NCBI GenBank assembly: GCA_963768975.1
Contig: CAVYKB010000019.1
Location: 310,001 to 374,000, forward strand
Length of the DNA: 64,000 nt
DNA from: CADCTB01 sp963768975
GTDB lineage: Bacteria > Actinomycetota > Acidimicrobiia > Acidimicrobiales > AC-14
Direction: 5' to 3'
Part shown: one piece after another, positions 57,198-64,000 of the stretch
Position numbering within the stretch: the stretch's first letter is position 1
Layout: each line of letters begins with the position of its first letter
The notes under the pieces: model-generated
The model's input: the letters and a program-made list of their open reading frames with translations, nothing else
What the model was told of the DNA's origin: nothing
The model's database searches: none
Translations under genes and position numbers: made by a program

Positions 57198-57760
57198 GCG
57201 TGCTGGCCGTCGATGCGCCCCGAAGGGTGTCGTGGTGGTGGGCGCCGGCGATCGCCGGTGTCGTGGCCCTGCTGGCCCGCCCCTGGTTCCTGCCCGCCGG
57301 CGTGGCCGTCGAGTGGCGGGTGGCGTTCTTCGTCGCCCTCGGCGCAGTGGGGCTGGCGTGGCGGGCGCCGGCGTCGGCCCGGGCCGGGTGGGCGGTCTCG
57401 CTCGCCGCGCTCGGGGTTGGAGCGGTGGCCTTCGCCCTCGGGCGGGCGGTCGTCGCCGTGCCCGTTCGCCCATGGGGGCTGGCCGTGGCGGTGTCGCTCA
57501 ACGCCCTGGCCGCGGTGGCCGAGGAGGCGTTCTTCCGGCGCTACCTGTACGGCCTGGTCGTCGAGCGGCACGGGACGGTTGCGGCCGTCGTCCTCACCGC
57601 CGGCGCCTTCGCCCTGGTCCACGTCACCGTGTGGGGCTGGTGGGTCCTGCCCCTCGACCTGGCCGCCGGCCTCGTGCTCTCGTGGCAACGGGCGGCGACC
57701 GGGCGGTGGTCGGTGCCGGCGGCCACCCATGTCGTCGCCAATACGCTCGCTCTCCTGTGA
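57194..57760 (+). CDS. CPBP family intramembrane metalloprotease (CAAX/Rce1-like)
   Basis: A 188-residue polytopic protein with CPBP motifs: AVAEEAFFRRYLYGLV (EExxxR), FALVHVTVW (second motif His) and AATHVVANTLAL. These glutamic-type intramembrane proteases cut membrane peptides in export or immunity, but the substrate is unknown. GTG start in a GTGA overlap. Confidence 0.87.
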   Translation: MSVLAVDAPRRVSWWWAPAIAGVVALLARPWFLPAGVAVEWRVAFFVALGAVGLAWRAPASARAGWAVSLAALGVGAVAFALGRAVVAVPVRPWGLAVAVSLNALAAVAEEAFFRRYLYGLVVERHGTVAAVVLTAGAFALVHVTVWGWWVLPLDLAAGLVLSWQRAATGRWSVPAATHVVANTLALL

Positions 57761-57768
57761 GGTCGCCC

Positions 57769-59016
57769 ATGCCGAAGCGCCTGTCCATCGTCGCCGTCGC
57801 CCTGCTCCTGATCGCAGGCGGGTGCACCGCTTCCGACGACTCGGACGCCCTCACCCTGGGCGCCATCTACCCGATCTCGGGCCTCCAGGGCCCGGGAGGC
57901 ATCGAGGAGGCCAACGGTGTCCGCCTGGCCGTCGAGCTGGCCAACCAGCGGGGAGGTGTCCACGGCCGGCCCGTGCGGCTGGAGCTGCTCGACGTCGACC
58001 GGGGCGACGCCGCGCCCCGGGCCCTCGACCGGCTGCAGCGCCAGGGCATCGACGTTGTGCTCGGCACGTACGGCAGCACCATCTCGGCGCCGGCCGCCGC
58101 CGCGGCCCAGCGCTCCGGCATGGTGCTGTGGGAAACCGGCGCCGTGGGCCTGATCGGCTCCGACGCCGGGGCCGGCGAGTCGTTCTTCCGGCTGGCGCCG
58201 ATGGGGGCGAGCCTGGGGCGGGCGGCCGTCGCCTTCGTTCGCGACAGGCTCAGTTCCACCCTTGGAGCCACCGGACCCCTGCGCTACGCGGTGGCCTACG
58301 TCGACGACGCCTACGGCCGCTCCGTCGGCCTGGGTGCCGCCGAGGAGGCCCAGGCCAGCGGCCAGGAGCTGGTGGGGACCTTCCCGTACTCGATCCGGGG
58401 GCTCGACGCCGAGGCCCTGGTGCGGGAGATCGCCACCACCCAGCCCGACGTGCTGTTCGTCTCCGCCTACCTGGACGACGGGATCGCCCTGCGCAAGGCC
58501 CAGGTGTCGCAGGGCCTGGGCCTGAAGGCCAGCATCGGGACCAGCTCCAGTTACTGCATGCCCTCCTTCGCCCACGCACTCGGGCCGGCGGCGGTTGGCC
58601 TGTTCGCGTCTGACAAGCCCGACGGGCGGGAGGTCCGCCTGGAGGCTCTCCAGCCCGAGGCCCGGGAGATCCTTGCCTGGGGGCGGGAGCGCTACCGCGA
58701 GCGTCATGGGGAGGACATGACCCCCGCCGCCCTGTCCGGCTTCGCCAACGCGTGGGCCCTGGTCGGCCACGTCCTGCCCGCGTCGAGCGGGGTGTCGCCG
58801 GCGGAGGTGGCAGCCGCTGCCCGGTCGGTGAAGCTGGCCGGGGGCACGCTGCCCAACGGCGCCGGCCTCGACCTGGCCGGGCCCGGCGTCGAGGACGCCG
58901 GCGAGAACCGCCGGGCGGTGAGCGTCATCTGGCAGTGGGTGGACTCCACCACCCAGGCCGTCGTGTGGCCACCGGCGTTCGCCACCCGCCCCCTGCAGGC
59001 GATCCCCATTCAGTGA
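57769..59016 (+). CDS. Periplasmic-binding lipoprotein, branched-chain amino acid (LivJ) type
   Basis: A 415-residue lipoprotein with lipobox IAGGC (Cys19). The mature part has the type 1 fold: TLGAIYPISGLQGPGGIEEA, NGVRLAVELANQRGGVHGRP and VVLGTYGSTISAPAAAAAQR, ending with the C-terminal lobe. Such proteins bind amino acids, amides or aromatic acids. No LivHMGF genes are nearby, so the transporter is unknown, and a sensor role is possible. ATG 57769. Confidence 0.88.
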   Translation: MPKRLSIVAVALLLIAGGCTASDDSDALTLGAIYPISGLQGPGGIEEANGVRLAVELANQRGGVHGRPVRLELLDVDRGDAAPRALDRLQRQGIDVVLGTYGSTISAPAAAAAQRSGMVLWETGAVGLIGSDAGAGESFFRLAPMGASLGRAAVAFVRDRLSSTLGATGPLRYAVAYVDDAYGRSVGLGAAEEAQASGQELVGTFPYSIRGLDAEALVREIATTQPDVLFVSAYLDDGIALRKAQVSQGLGLKASIGTSSSYCMPSFAHALGPAAVGLFASDKPDGREVRLEALQPEAREILAWGRERYRERHGEDMTPAALSGFANAWALVGHVLPASSGVSPAEVAAAARSVKLAGGTLPNGAGLDLAGPGVEDAGENRRAVSVIWQWVDSTTQAVVWPPAFATRPLQAIPIQ

Positions 59017-59840
59017 GCCGGAGGCTCGCCTGGGCCGGCGCCGGCCTGGCCCTGGGGTACATCGTCGTGGCCGCGCTGACGGCTCAGCTGTCGTCGCGCC
59101 CTGTGCTCCCCCTTTTCGACGGGTTCGCCCCGCCGACCCCCTACCAGTGGGTGAACCCGCCGCCCGAGCGCGCCGGCGACAACGTCGTCCCCAAGTCCGT
59201 CGAGCGGGACTTCACCCTCGGTCCCGGCGGGGCGCCGGCGTCGAATGCAGCCACCGATGATGCCCAGGCCATCGTCGGCCTGAACCAGGGCTCGGTGCCG
59301 GCCCATCCTCCAGACACCGGCGTCAAGGTGCGCATCACCCCGGGCGACGCCGGCGCACTGGGCCCGCTGCCCGAGGGCCTGCGGGCCGTCAGCAACGCCT
59401 ACAGGGTGGAGTTGGCCTACACGCCCTCGGGGACGCCTGTGACCCGGCTGCCGACCGAGGGCACGGTGGCCATGACCGGCGCCGATGTCGGCGACCGGAT
59501 GCTGTACTCGCCTGACGGCCAGGCGTGGCAGGAGGTGGCGTTCCGCCCCTACGGCCAGGACCATGGCGTCTTCACCGAGCTCGAGGCACCGGGGTGGTTC
59601 GTCGTGGCGGCATCGCCGGCGGTGGCGACGTCCGGCGGCGGCGAGGAGGGGTCGGGCGTGGGCCGGACGCTGCTGCTGATCGTCGCCGGCGTGGTGCCGA
59701 TCGTGGGGGCCATCCTGGTGATCCGGCTCCCGTCGCCCGTGCCCGCCGGGCCGGCTCCCGGTGCCCGTCGGCCGGCGGGCACCCAGGGGCGGCGGCCGGC
59801 CAAGCCAGCTCCCAGGAAGAAGCCCAAGCGTCGCCGTTAG
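59013..59840 (+). CDS. Membrane-anchored extracytoplasmic protein with two transmembrane helices (275 aa)
   Basis: An N-terminal helix (LAWAGAGLALGYIVVAALTA), an extracytoplasmic beta-rich region (VNPPPERAGDNVVPKSVERD, VKVRITPGDAGALGPLPEGL), a second helix (LLLIVAGVVPIVGAILVIRL) and a highly basic Pro/Lys/Arg tail (RRPAKPAPRKKPKRRR). GTG start overlaps the binding-protein stop. No family recognised. Confidence 0.72.
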   Translation: MSRRLAWAGAGLALGYIVVAALTAQLSSRPVLPLFDGFAPPTPYQWVNPPPERAGDNVVPKSVERDFTLGPGGAPASNAATDDAQAIVGLNQGSVPAHPPDTGVKVRITPGDAGALGPLPEGLRAVSNAYRVELAYTPSGTPVTRLPTEGTVAMTGADVGDRMLYSPDGQAWQEVAFRPYGQDHGVFTELEAPGWFVVAASPAVATSGGGEEGSGVGRTLLLIVAGVVPIVGAILVIRLPSPVPAGPAPGARRPAGTQGRRPAKPAPRKKPKRRR

Positions 59841-59911
59841 CGCGTTTGCGACCACTCACAGGCGGGCATGACGAAAGCCAAGCAAGGGTTCTCGAACAAG
59901 GAGAAACGCAA

Positions 59912-60190
59912 ATGATCACCTTCATCCTCGGCCTGCTGATCGTGGGCCTCATCGCCGGCGCTCTGGCCCGCTTCCTCGTCCCCGGCCGCGACCCGATGAG
60001 CATCGGCGCCACCATCGTCCTGGGCATCGCCGGCTCCTTCATGGGTGGCTTCCTGGCCGACGTCCTGTTCCGCAACGACACCGCCGACCGCGGCCTCAGC
60101 CCCGCCGGACTGCTCGGCTCGGTCATCGGGGCCATCGTCCTGCTGCTGATCTACAACGCCGTCACCAGCCGCCGCGGCGTACGCGCCTAA
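59912..60190 (+). CDS. GlsB/YeaQ/YmgE family small membrane protein
   Basis: A 92-residue three-helix membrane protein: ITFILGLLIVGLIAGALARF, GATIVLGIAGSFMGGFLADV, LLGSVIGAIVLLLIYNAV, the Gly-rich transglycosylase-associated (YeaQ/YmgE) pattern. Stress-linked in many bacteria. ATG at 59912 after AAGGAG. Confidence 0.93.
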   Translation: MITFILGLLIVGLIAGALARFLVPGRDPMSIGATIVLGIAGSFMGGFLADVLFRNDTADRGLSPAGLLGSVIGAIVLLLIYNAVTSRRGVRA

Positions 60191-60209
60191 GCGCTTCGCC
60201 GTCCCACCC

Positions 60210-60253
60210 GACCGCCGCCCGGCATCCTCCCAGGGGGATACCTGGCGGCGGTC
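60210..60253 (+). terminator. Terminator after the YeaQ/YmgE-family gene
   Basis: A perfect 10-bp stem, GACCGCCGCC (60210-60219) with GGCGGCGGTC (60244-60253), with a smaller stem inside, followed by TTCTCGCG. It lies 20 bases past the stop. Confidence 0.72.
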
Positions 60254-60744
60254 TTCTCGCGTTCGGGGACCCAGAGGTCACCAGACTGCTCCTACGGGAC
60301 CCGGCATTGGCCGACCACCCCTCGGCCGGCGCTTCGCCGCCCTGCACCGGCGGACGAGGGCCCTCCTCTGCGCCGGCCCCTCGCTGGCCCCAGCGGGATC
60401 CCGAGCGGCAGCCGCCCCGTGCTCGCCCCTGACGGTGTGGCCGGGGCATCGAAGCGCCTCTAGCCGCTCGGATCGGAAGGGCGTGGGCTTCGCGGCGAGG
60501 CACACCTAGCCGGCAGGTAAGTGTCGGGTGGCTGTCCCTTCGGTGAGCCATCCAGCCCGAGGAGTCGCACCATGGTCACTTCCCCTCCGCCTCCTCCCGC
60601 TCCGGCGCCCCCCAAGGACCGGCCCCGCTTTTGGCGAGCCCCGGCTGCGCCCAGACTGGGACGGCTTCGTGGTCGACTGGCAACTCGGAGGAACCGAGCC
60701 CGAACGCCGCCGGAACGTAGGAGGGTACGTGGTCCCGGACGCGA
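60254..60744. other. About 490 bases with no supportable gene
   Basis: Between two terminators. A start ATG at 60571 with GAGGAG before it opens a Pro-rich short frame, but it becomes Arg-rich noise at about residue 25. A second frame (WDGFVVDWQLGGTEPERRR) looks protein-like for about 40 residues and then runs into the terminator stem. These may be remains of a decayed gene; I could not identify one. Several short inverted repeats, no known riboswitch. Confidence 0.45.
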
Positions 60745-60772
60745 CTCTGCCGGGCCCGAAGGCCCGGCAGAG
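60745..60772 (-). terminator. Terminator for the surface protein gene at 60797
   Basis: A perfect 12-bp stem: CTCTGCCGGGCC (60745-60756) pairs with 60761-60772 around CGAA (TTCG on the minus strand, a stable tetraloop). It lies 24 bases past the stop; no T-run. Confidence 0.72.
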
Positions 60773-60796
60773 GGTGAAGCTAGGTACCGGCGAGTG

Positions 60797-61390
60797 TTAC
60801 TTGCGCACCGAAGCGGTGACCGGGACGTCACGGCGGCGGGCCTGGCGGACGAAGGCCACGAAGCCAGCGCCGAACAGGGCCAGGCCGAGGGCGCCGAGGC
60901 CGACGGTCAGGGCGATGATGCCGGAGGACGAGGGGCTGGAAGCGACGGTGCTACCGGCCGAGGAAACCGCGGGGGTGACAACGGACTGGCCGTTGGCGCC
61001 GAGGATCTGGAAGGAAGCACGGGCCGGGGTGCCGTAGGCGTCAACGCCCTTGGCGTCCTTCTGGGTGGCCACGATCACGTAGTAGCCGGGCTGGCCCTCG
61101 GGGATGGCGAACGTCGCCGAGATGTTGCCGGCCTTGTCGGGCTGCACACGGGCGAGCTCAGTGCCCTCGGTGCCGTTCCAGCGGAGGACGACGGCGTCAG
61201 AAGCGGCCAGGTTGGCCGAGTTGACCCGGAAGGACGAGCCGGTGACGGTGACGGAGTCGCCAGCCTTGCCAGCGGTGCTGGACAGGTTGAGGGTCGCCAG
61301 GTTGGTGCAGGCGAAAGCCGCTGCGCCAGCGATGACGGACGCAGCAGCGGCTGCACCGAAGACGGTCGTTACCTTCTTGCGGAGGTTCAT
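60797..61390 (-). CDS. Exported surface protein with Ig/IPT-like domain and C-terminal anchor (197 aa)
   Basis: A signal peptide (VTTVFGAAAAASVIAGAAAF), then LSSTAGKAGDSVTVTGSSFR, an IPT/TIG-like opening, and a beta-sandwich with GNISATFAIPEGQPGYYVIV. A Ser/Thr linker is followed by the helix IIALTVGLGALGLALFGAGF and a basic tail RQARRR. No LPXTG motif. ATG at 61390 with GGTGGG before it. Function unknown; likely cell-surface display. Confidence 0.82.
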   Translation of the reverse strand: MNLRKKVTTVFGAAAAASVIAGAAAFACTNLATLNLSSTAGKAGDSVTVTGSSFRVNSANLAASDAVVLRWNGTEGTELARVQPDKAGNISATFAIPEGQPGYYVIVATQKDAKGVDAYGTPARASFQILGANGQSVVTPAVSSAGSTVASSPSSSGIIALTVGLGALGLALFGAGFVAFVRQARRRDVPVTASVRK

Positions 61391-61618
61391 TGCAGGTTGC
61401 CCACCTTTTCTCGTTGAAGGGTGCCTCGCACCCGTTTCGTATGTGCTCATCGTGCCAGAACGGCTCGATGAACGCAATAGGTCTTTAGTCGCTATACGCA
61501 AGCTGCCACTAACTGTAGAAACGCTCTACACGCTATCGTCTTATCCTGACCAGGGCTTTTACAGAAAGACTCTAGTCAAAATGAGAAGTAGGCGGAACCG
61601 TCGAGGTAGTATGGAGGC
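61391..61618. promoter_or_regulatory. AT-richer divergent promoter region
   Basis: Bases 61440-61610 are clearly lower in GC than the surroundings (for example AATAGGTCTTTAGTCGCTAT, GTAGAAACGCTCTACACG). They lie between the divergent surface protein and SDR genes. TGTAGAAACGCTCTACA is a near-palindrome (TGTAGA/TCTACA with GAAACGC-type centre) and may be an operator. Promoters for both genes are probably here. Confidence 0.45.
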
Positions 61619-62485
61619 ATGGACGGCGACGCAGCAAGGGCGGTGCTGGTCACTGGCTGCTCCAGCGGCATCGGCGCGGCCACCGCTGCGTTGCTGGCCC
61701 GCTCGGGGTGGATCGTCTACGCCAGCGCCCGCCGGCCCGAGGCGCTGGCGGGCCTGGAGTCGATCGGCTGCCGGCCCCTGGCCCTCGATGTGACGGACGA
61801 CGAATCGATGCGTGTCGCGGTGTCCGCGGTGGAGAACGACCATGGCGCCGTCGGCGTCCTGGTCAACAACGCCGGGTTCAGCCAGTCGGGTGCGCTGGAG
61901 ATGGTGCCCATGGCCAGCGCCCGCCGGCAGTTCGAGACCAACGTGTTCGGGCCGGCCCGCCTCAGCCAGCTGGTGCTGCCCGGTATGCGGGCGCAGGGCT
62001 GGGGGAGGATCGTCAACATCGGTTCGATGGGCGGGCGGCTCACCTTTCCCGGGGGCGGGTGGTACCACGCCACCAAGTACGCCCTCGAAGCCCTGAGCGA
62101 CGCCCTCCGGTTCGAGGTCGCCGGCTTCGGGGTCGACGTGGTCCTAGTCGAGCCCGGCTTCATCCGCACCGGGTTCGCCGAGGCGGCGGCCTCCAGCCTC
62201 GACGGCGCGCCGGCGGCTGGCGGCCCGTACGCCGAGTTCACTGCCGGCGTCCTGGCCTCAACCCGCAGCGCGTACGACAGGGGACCGCTGGCCCGCCTCG
62301 GCGGGACGCCGGACGACGTGGCAAGAGTCGTCCTCGATGCCGTCACCGCCACGAGGCCGAAGGCCCGGTACCCCGTGACCGCGTCGGCCCGGCTGCTGCT
62401 CGGCCTGCGCACCCTGCTCCCTGACCGGGCATGGGACGCCTTCCTCGCCCGCCAGTTCGTCCGGCCCGGGGCCCGCCGTGGATGA
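61619..62485 (+). CDS. Short-chain dehydrogenase/reductase (SDR family)
   Basis: A 288-residue classical SDR: VLVTGCSSGIGAATAALLAR (cofactor site), LDVTDDESM, VLVNNAGFSQSGALE, IVNIGSMGG with the catalytic Ser, and YHATKYALE (Tyr and Lys). The ending helix is long. The Arg in ASARRPEAL favours NADPH. Substrate unknown; the fold is common to ketoreductases and lipid or steroid enzymes. Confidence 0.92.
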   Translation: MDGDAARAVLVTGCSSGIGAATAALLARSGWIVYASARRPEALAGLESIGCRPLALDVTDDESMRVAVSAVENDHGAVGVLVNNAGFSQSGALEMVPMASARRQFETNVFGPARLSQLVLPGMRAQGWGRIVNIGSMGGRLTFPGGGWYHATKYALEALSDALRFEVAGFGVDVVLVEPGFIRTGFAEAAASSLDGAPAAGGPYAEFTAGVLASTRSAYDRGPLARLGGTPDDVARVVLDAVTATRPKARYPVTASARLLLGLRTLLPDRAWDAFLARQFVRPGARRG

Positions 62486-62690
62486 GGACCTCGGCGCCGG
62501 CGAGCTGGAGATCCGGGCCGTCCAGCCCTACCAGGCCCGCAAGCCCTACCTCTGTCCCGGGTGCAACCAGGACATCGTCGAGGGGCTCGGCCACCTGGTC
62601 GTCGTGCCCCGGGCCGCGCCGGAGCTGCGCCGGCACTGGCATCACCCGTGCTGGGCCCACCGGCGCCACCGCCGGCCCGGGCGGGGCTGA
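62478..62690 (+). CDS. Small conserved actinobacterial zinc-binding-like protein (70 aa)
   Basis: Overlaps the SDR end by eight bases. QPYQARKPYLCPGCNQDIVE, then GHLVVVP and RRHWHHPCWAHRRHRR give a CxxC plus His/Cys set for zinc. I recognise this as a conserved actinobacterial small protein of unknown role. GTG start. Confidence 0.78.
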   Translation: MDEDLGAGELEIRAVQPYQARKPYLCPGCNQDIVEGLGHLVVVPRAAPELRRHWHHPCWAHRRHRRPGRG

Positions 62691-62699
62691 CCGCCCGCG

Positions 62700-63650
62700 T
62701 CAGGAACGGAAGGTACGGCGGTAGGCCACCGGCGAGGCCGAGACCGCCCGGGTGAAGTGCTGGCGGAGGGCGGCCGCCGACCCGAAGCCGCAGCGCTGGG
62801 CCACCCACTCCACCGGCTCGTCGGTGGTCTCGAGGAGCTGCTGGGCCAGCAACACCCGCTGGCGCACCAGCCACTGGTGCGGCGTGGTGCCGGTGGCCGC
62901 ACGGAACCGGCGGGCGAAGGTGCGGGGGCTGGTGCGGGCCCGGCGGGCCAGGTGCTCGACGCTCAGGTCCTGGTCCACGTGCTCGATCATCCACCCCAGC
63001 ACGTCTGAGAACTCGTCGGCACCGGCTTCGGGAACTGGAAGGTCGACGAACTGGGCCTGCCCGCCGTCACGGTGGGGCGGGACCACCATCCGCCGGGCGA
63101 CGGCGTTGGCCACCTCGGCCCCGTGGTCCAGCCGGACGACGTGCAACATGAGGTCGACGCCGGCTGCCGTCCCCGCCGACGTCATGATCCCGTCGCCCCC
63201 GTCGACGTAGAGGACCTTGGGGTCGACCTGCACCTGCGGGTGGCGTTCGGCCAGCTCGCCGGCCCACATCCAGTGAGTGGTAGCCCGCCGGCCGTCCAGC
63301 AGGCCGGCGGCGGCCAGCACGAAGGCACCGGTGCACATCGACAGCATGCGGGCGCCCCGGGCATGGGCGGCCCGCAGGGCGTGGACGACGGCCGGGGGAG
63401 GGTCGCCCGGGAAGATTCGTGCCGGGATCACGACGGTGTCGGCCCGGTCGAGCTCGTCCAAGCCGTAGGGCGTCTCCAGCACGAGCCCCTCGGGACTGGT
63501 GTGCGGGCCGGGCACTGCGGCGGCGACGCGGTGTCGGTACCAGGGGTCGACCAGCTCGGAGCGGTCGAGGCCGAAGACCTCACACGCGACGGACAGCTCG
63601 AACATGGCCACCTTGGGCCCGACCAGGGTGACGACCAGGTGCGCCGGCAT
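62700..63650 (-). CDS. GlxA-family transcriptional regulator (DJ-1/PfpI plus AraC domain)
   Basis: A 316-residue two-domain regulator. The N-terminal DJ-1-like domain reads LVVTLVGPKVAMFELSVACE and GARMLSMCTGAFVLAAAGLL (nucleophile-elbow Cys), and the C-terminal AraC domain reads LSVEHLARRARTSPRTFARR and EWVAQRCGFGSAAALRQHFT. ATG at 63648-63650 begins the fold; upstream in-frame starts add an atypical leader. The effector and target are unknown. Divergent from the small gene at 63722. Confidence 0.9.
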   Translation of the reverse strand: MPAHLVVTLVGPKVAMFELSVACEVFGLDRSELVDPWYRHRVAAAVPGPHTSPEGLVLETPYGLDELDRADTVVIPARIFPGDPPPAVVHALRAAHARGARMLSMCTGAFVLAAAGLLDGRRATTHWMWAGELAERHPQVQVDPKVLYVDGGDGIMTSAGTAAGVDLMLHVVRLDHGAEVANAVARRMVVPPHRDGGQAQFVDLPVPEAGADEFSDVLGWMIEHVDQDLSVEHLARRARTSPRTFARRFRAATGTTPHQWLVRQRVLLAQQLLETTDEPVEWVAQRCGFGSAAALRQHFTRAVSASPVAYRRTFRS

Positions 63651-63721
63651 TGGCAGGATTCTACCGCACAATGTCTTTTCTGCCACTGGCCGGCGGCGGC
63701 CGCACCACCGAGGATGGGCTC

Positions 63722-63931
63722 ATGCACCCGTACGCGATCGACAGGATGGTGGAGGAGCGCCGGCAGGAGCTGCACCGGCTCAGCCGGCTCGACCCCCGCC
63801 GGCCCGGGGTCTGGCGCCGGCGGGCCGCCCGGGCGCTGGCCGGCCTTGCCGTCGCCGTGGCGGTGCCGGGGCCCCAGCGCGAAGCGACGAGGTGTCATCT
63901 GGAGACAGCCCTCGGCCTGGACCGAGCCTGA
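63722..63931 (+). CDS. Small hypothetical protein with amphipathic N-terminus (69 aa)
   Basis: MHPYAIDRMVEERRQELHRL begins an amphipathic basic helix, followed by RRPGVWRRRAARALAGLAVA and a short tail. This resembles short actinobacterial proteins of unknown role that begin MHPY. It overlaps nothing and has no clear Shine-Dalgarno, so it is only fairly supported. Confidence 0.58.
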   Translation: MHPYAIDRMVEERRQELHRLSRLDPRRPGVWRRRAARALAGLAVAVAVPGPQREATRCHLETALGLDRA

Positions 63932-63954
63932 CCCAGCGGGAGGACGACGCTCGG

Positions 63955-63981
63955 TTACGCCAGGCTTACGGCTGCCTTACG
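63955..63981 (+). promoter_or_regulatory. Three TTACG direct repeats with 11-bp spacing
   Basis: TTACG occurs at 63955-63959, 63966-63970 and 63977-63981, exactly one helical turn apart, near the window's right edge. Such spacing is typical of OmpR/PhoB-family response regulator sites and would belong to the next gene to the right. Confidence 0.45.
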
Positions 63982-64000
63982 GCCCGTCCGTACCGTAGGA

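Overview
The window is very GC-rich (about 70% by eye) and almost fully coding, with short gaps and many 1-4 base stop/start overlaps. It looks like chromosome of a high-GC actinobacterium. The order gcvH - garA - ftsR-like merR - (hpt) - DUF151 nuclease - merR at 31-34.5 kb matches the Rv1826-Rv1830 order of Mycobacterium. Together with an actinobacterial high-affinity [NiFe]-hydrogenase it suggests an aerobic soil-type lineage; Acidimicrobiia is my best guess, from gene style rather than any marker. I saw no rRNA, tRNA, CRISPR array, prophage or insertion sequence.

Layout. 1-13.4 kb: end of a large NAD-glutamate dehydrogenase, a glycerophosphodiesterase, typA, a short-form 6-phosphogluconate dehydrogenase, a GH38 alpha-mannosidase, a solute-binding lipoprotein and a 1,062-residue SARP/AAA regulator. 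13.6-20.4 kb: NDH-2, a hydrolase-like lipoprotein, and a 3-oxoadipate module (CoA-transferase A/B, maleylacetate reductase, PcaF-type thiolase) with a VOC protein. 20.4-26.1 kb: a formate dehydrogenase operon read on the minus strand (mobA, a DUF6457-like gene, fdhA, fdhB, nrfD). fdhA contains an in-frame UGA followed by a SECIS-like hairpin, so it is a selenoprotein gene and not a broken one. 26-31 kb: a membrane metalloprotease, pgsA and a fused mannose-1-phosphate guanylyltransferase/phosphomannomutase-like protein. 31-40.3 kb: glycine cleavage genes (gcvH, then gcvT-gcvPA-gcvPB) around the garA/ftsR block, hpt and hisN.

40.8-52.8 kb holds a group 1h (Hhy, atmospheric H2) hydrogenase locus. 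On the plus strand run hhyS, hhyL, an Nfu domain protein, DUF5947, DUF6084, an unknown 456-residue protein, a maturation protease, two tandem DUF6893-type microproteins, hypC, small membrane proteins and a Cas4-like iron-sulfur protein. On the minus strand, converging on a perfect bidirectional terminator at 49.9 kb, come hypA, hypB and three more small membrane proteins. The formate dehydrogenase and Hhy would both feed low-potential electrons to respiration, with NDH-2 as a third entry point; this fits energy harvesting during starvation. hypDEF and selABCD are not in the window.

53-64 kb: small conserved proteins, a sialidase-like exported protein, a row of exported/membrane proteins (including a polytopic protein split by a frameshift in a C-run), a CPBP protease, a periplasmic binding protein, an SDR and a GlxA-type AraC regulator.

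Recurring features: (1) a structured intergenic repeat of about 150 bp (4339-4495 and 30834-30991, with a diverged relative at 41864-42000), each copy ending about 60 bases before a plus-strand start codon; (2) several genes whose only plausible start is CTG, often in a CTGA overlap; (3) two one-base frameshifts (mobA and the polytopic membrane protein) that could be assembly errors or real lesions.
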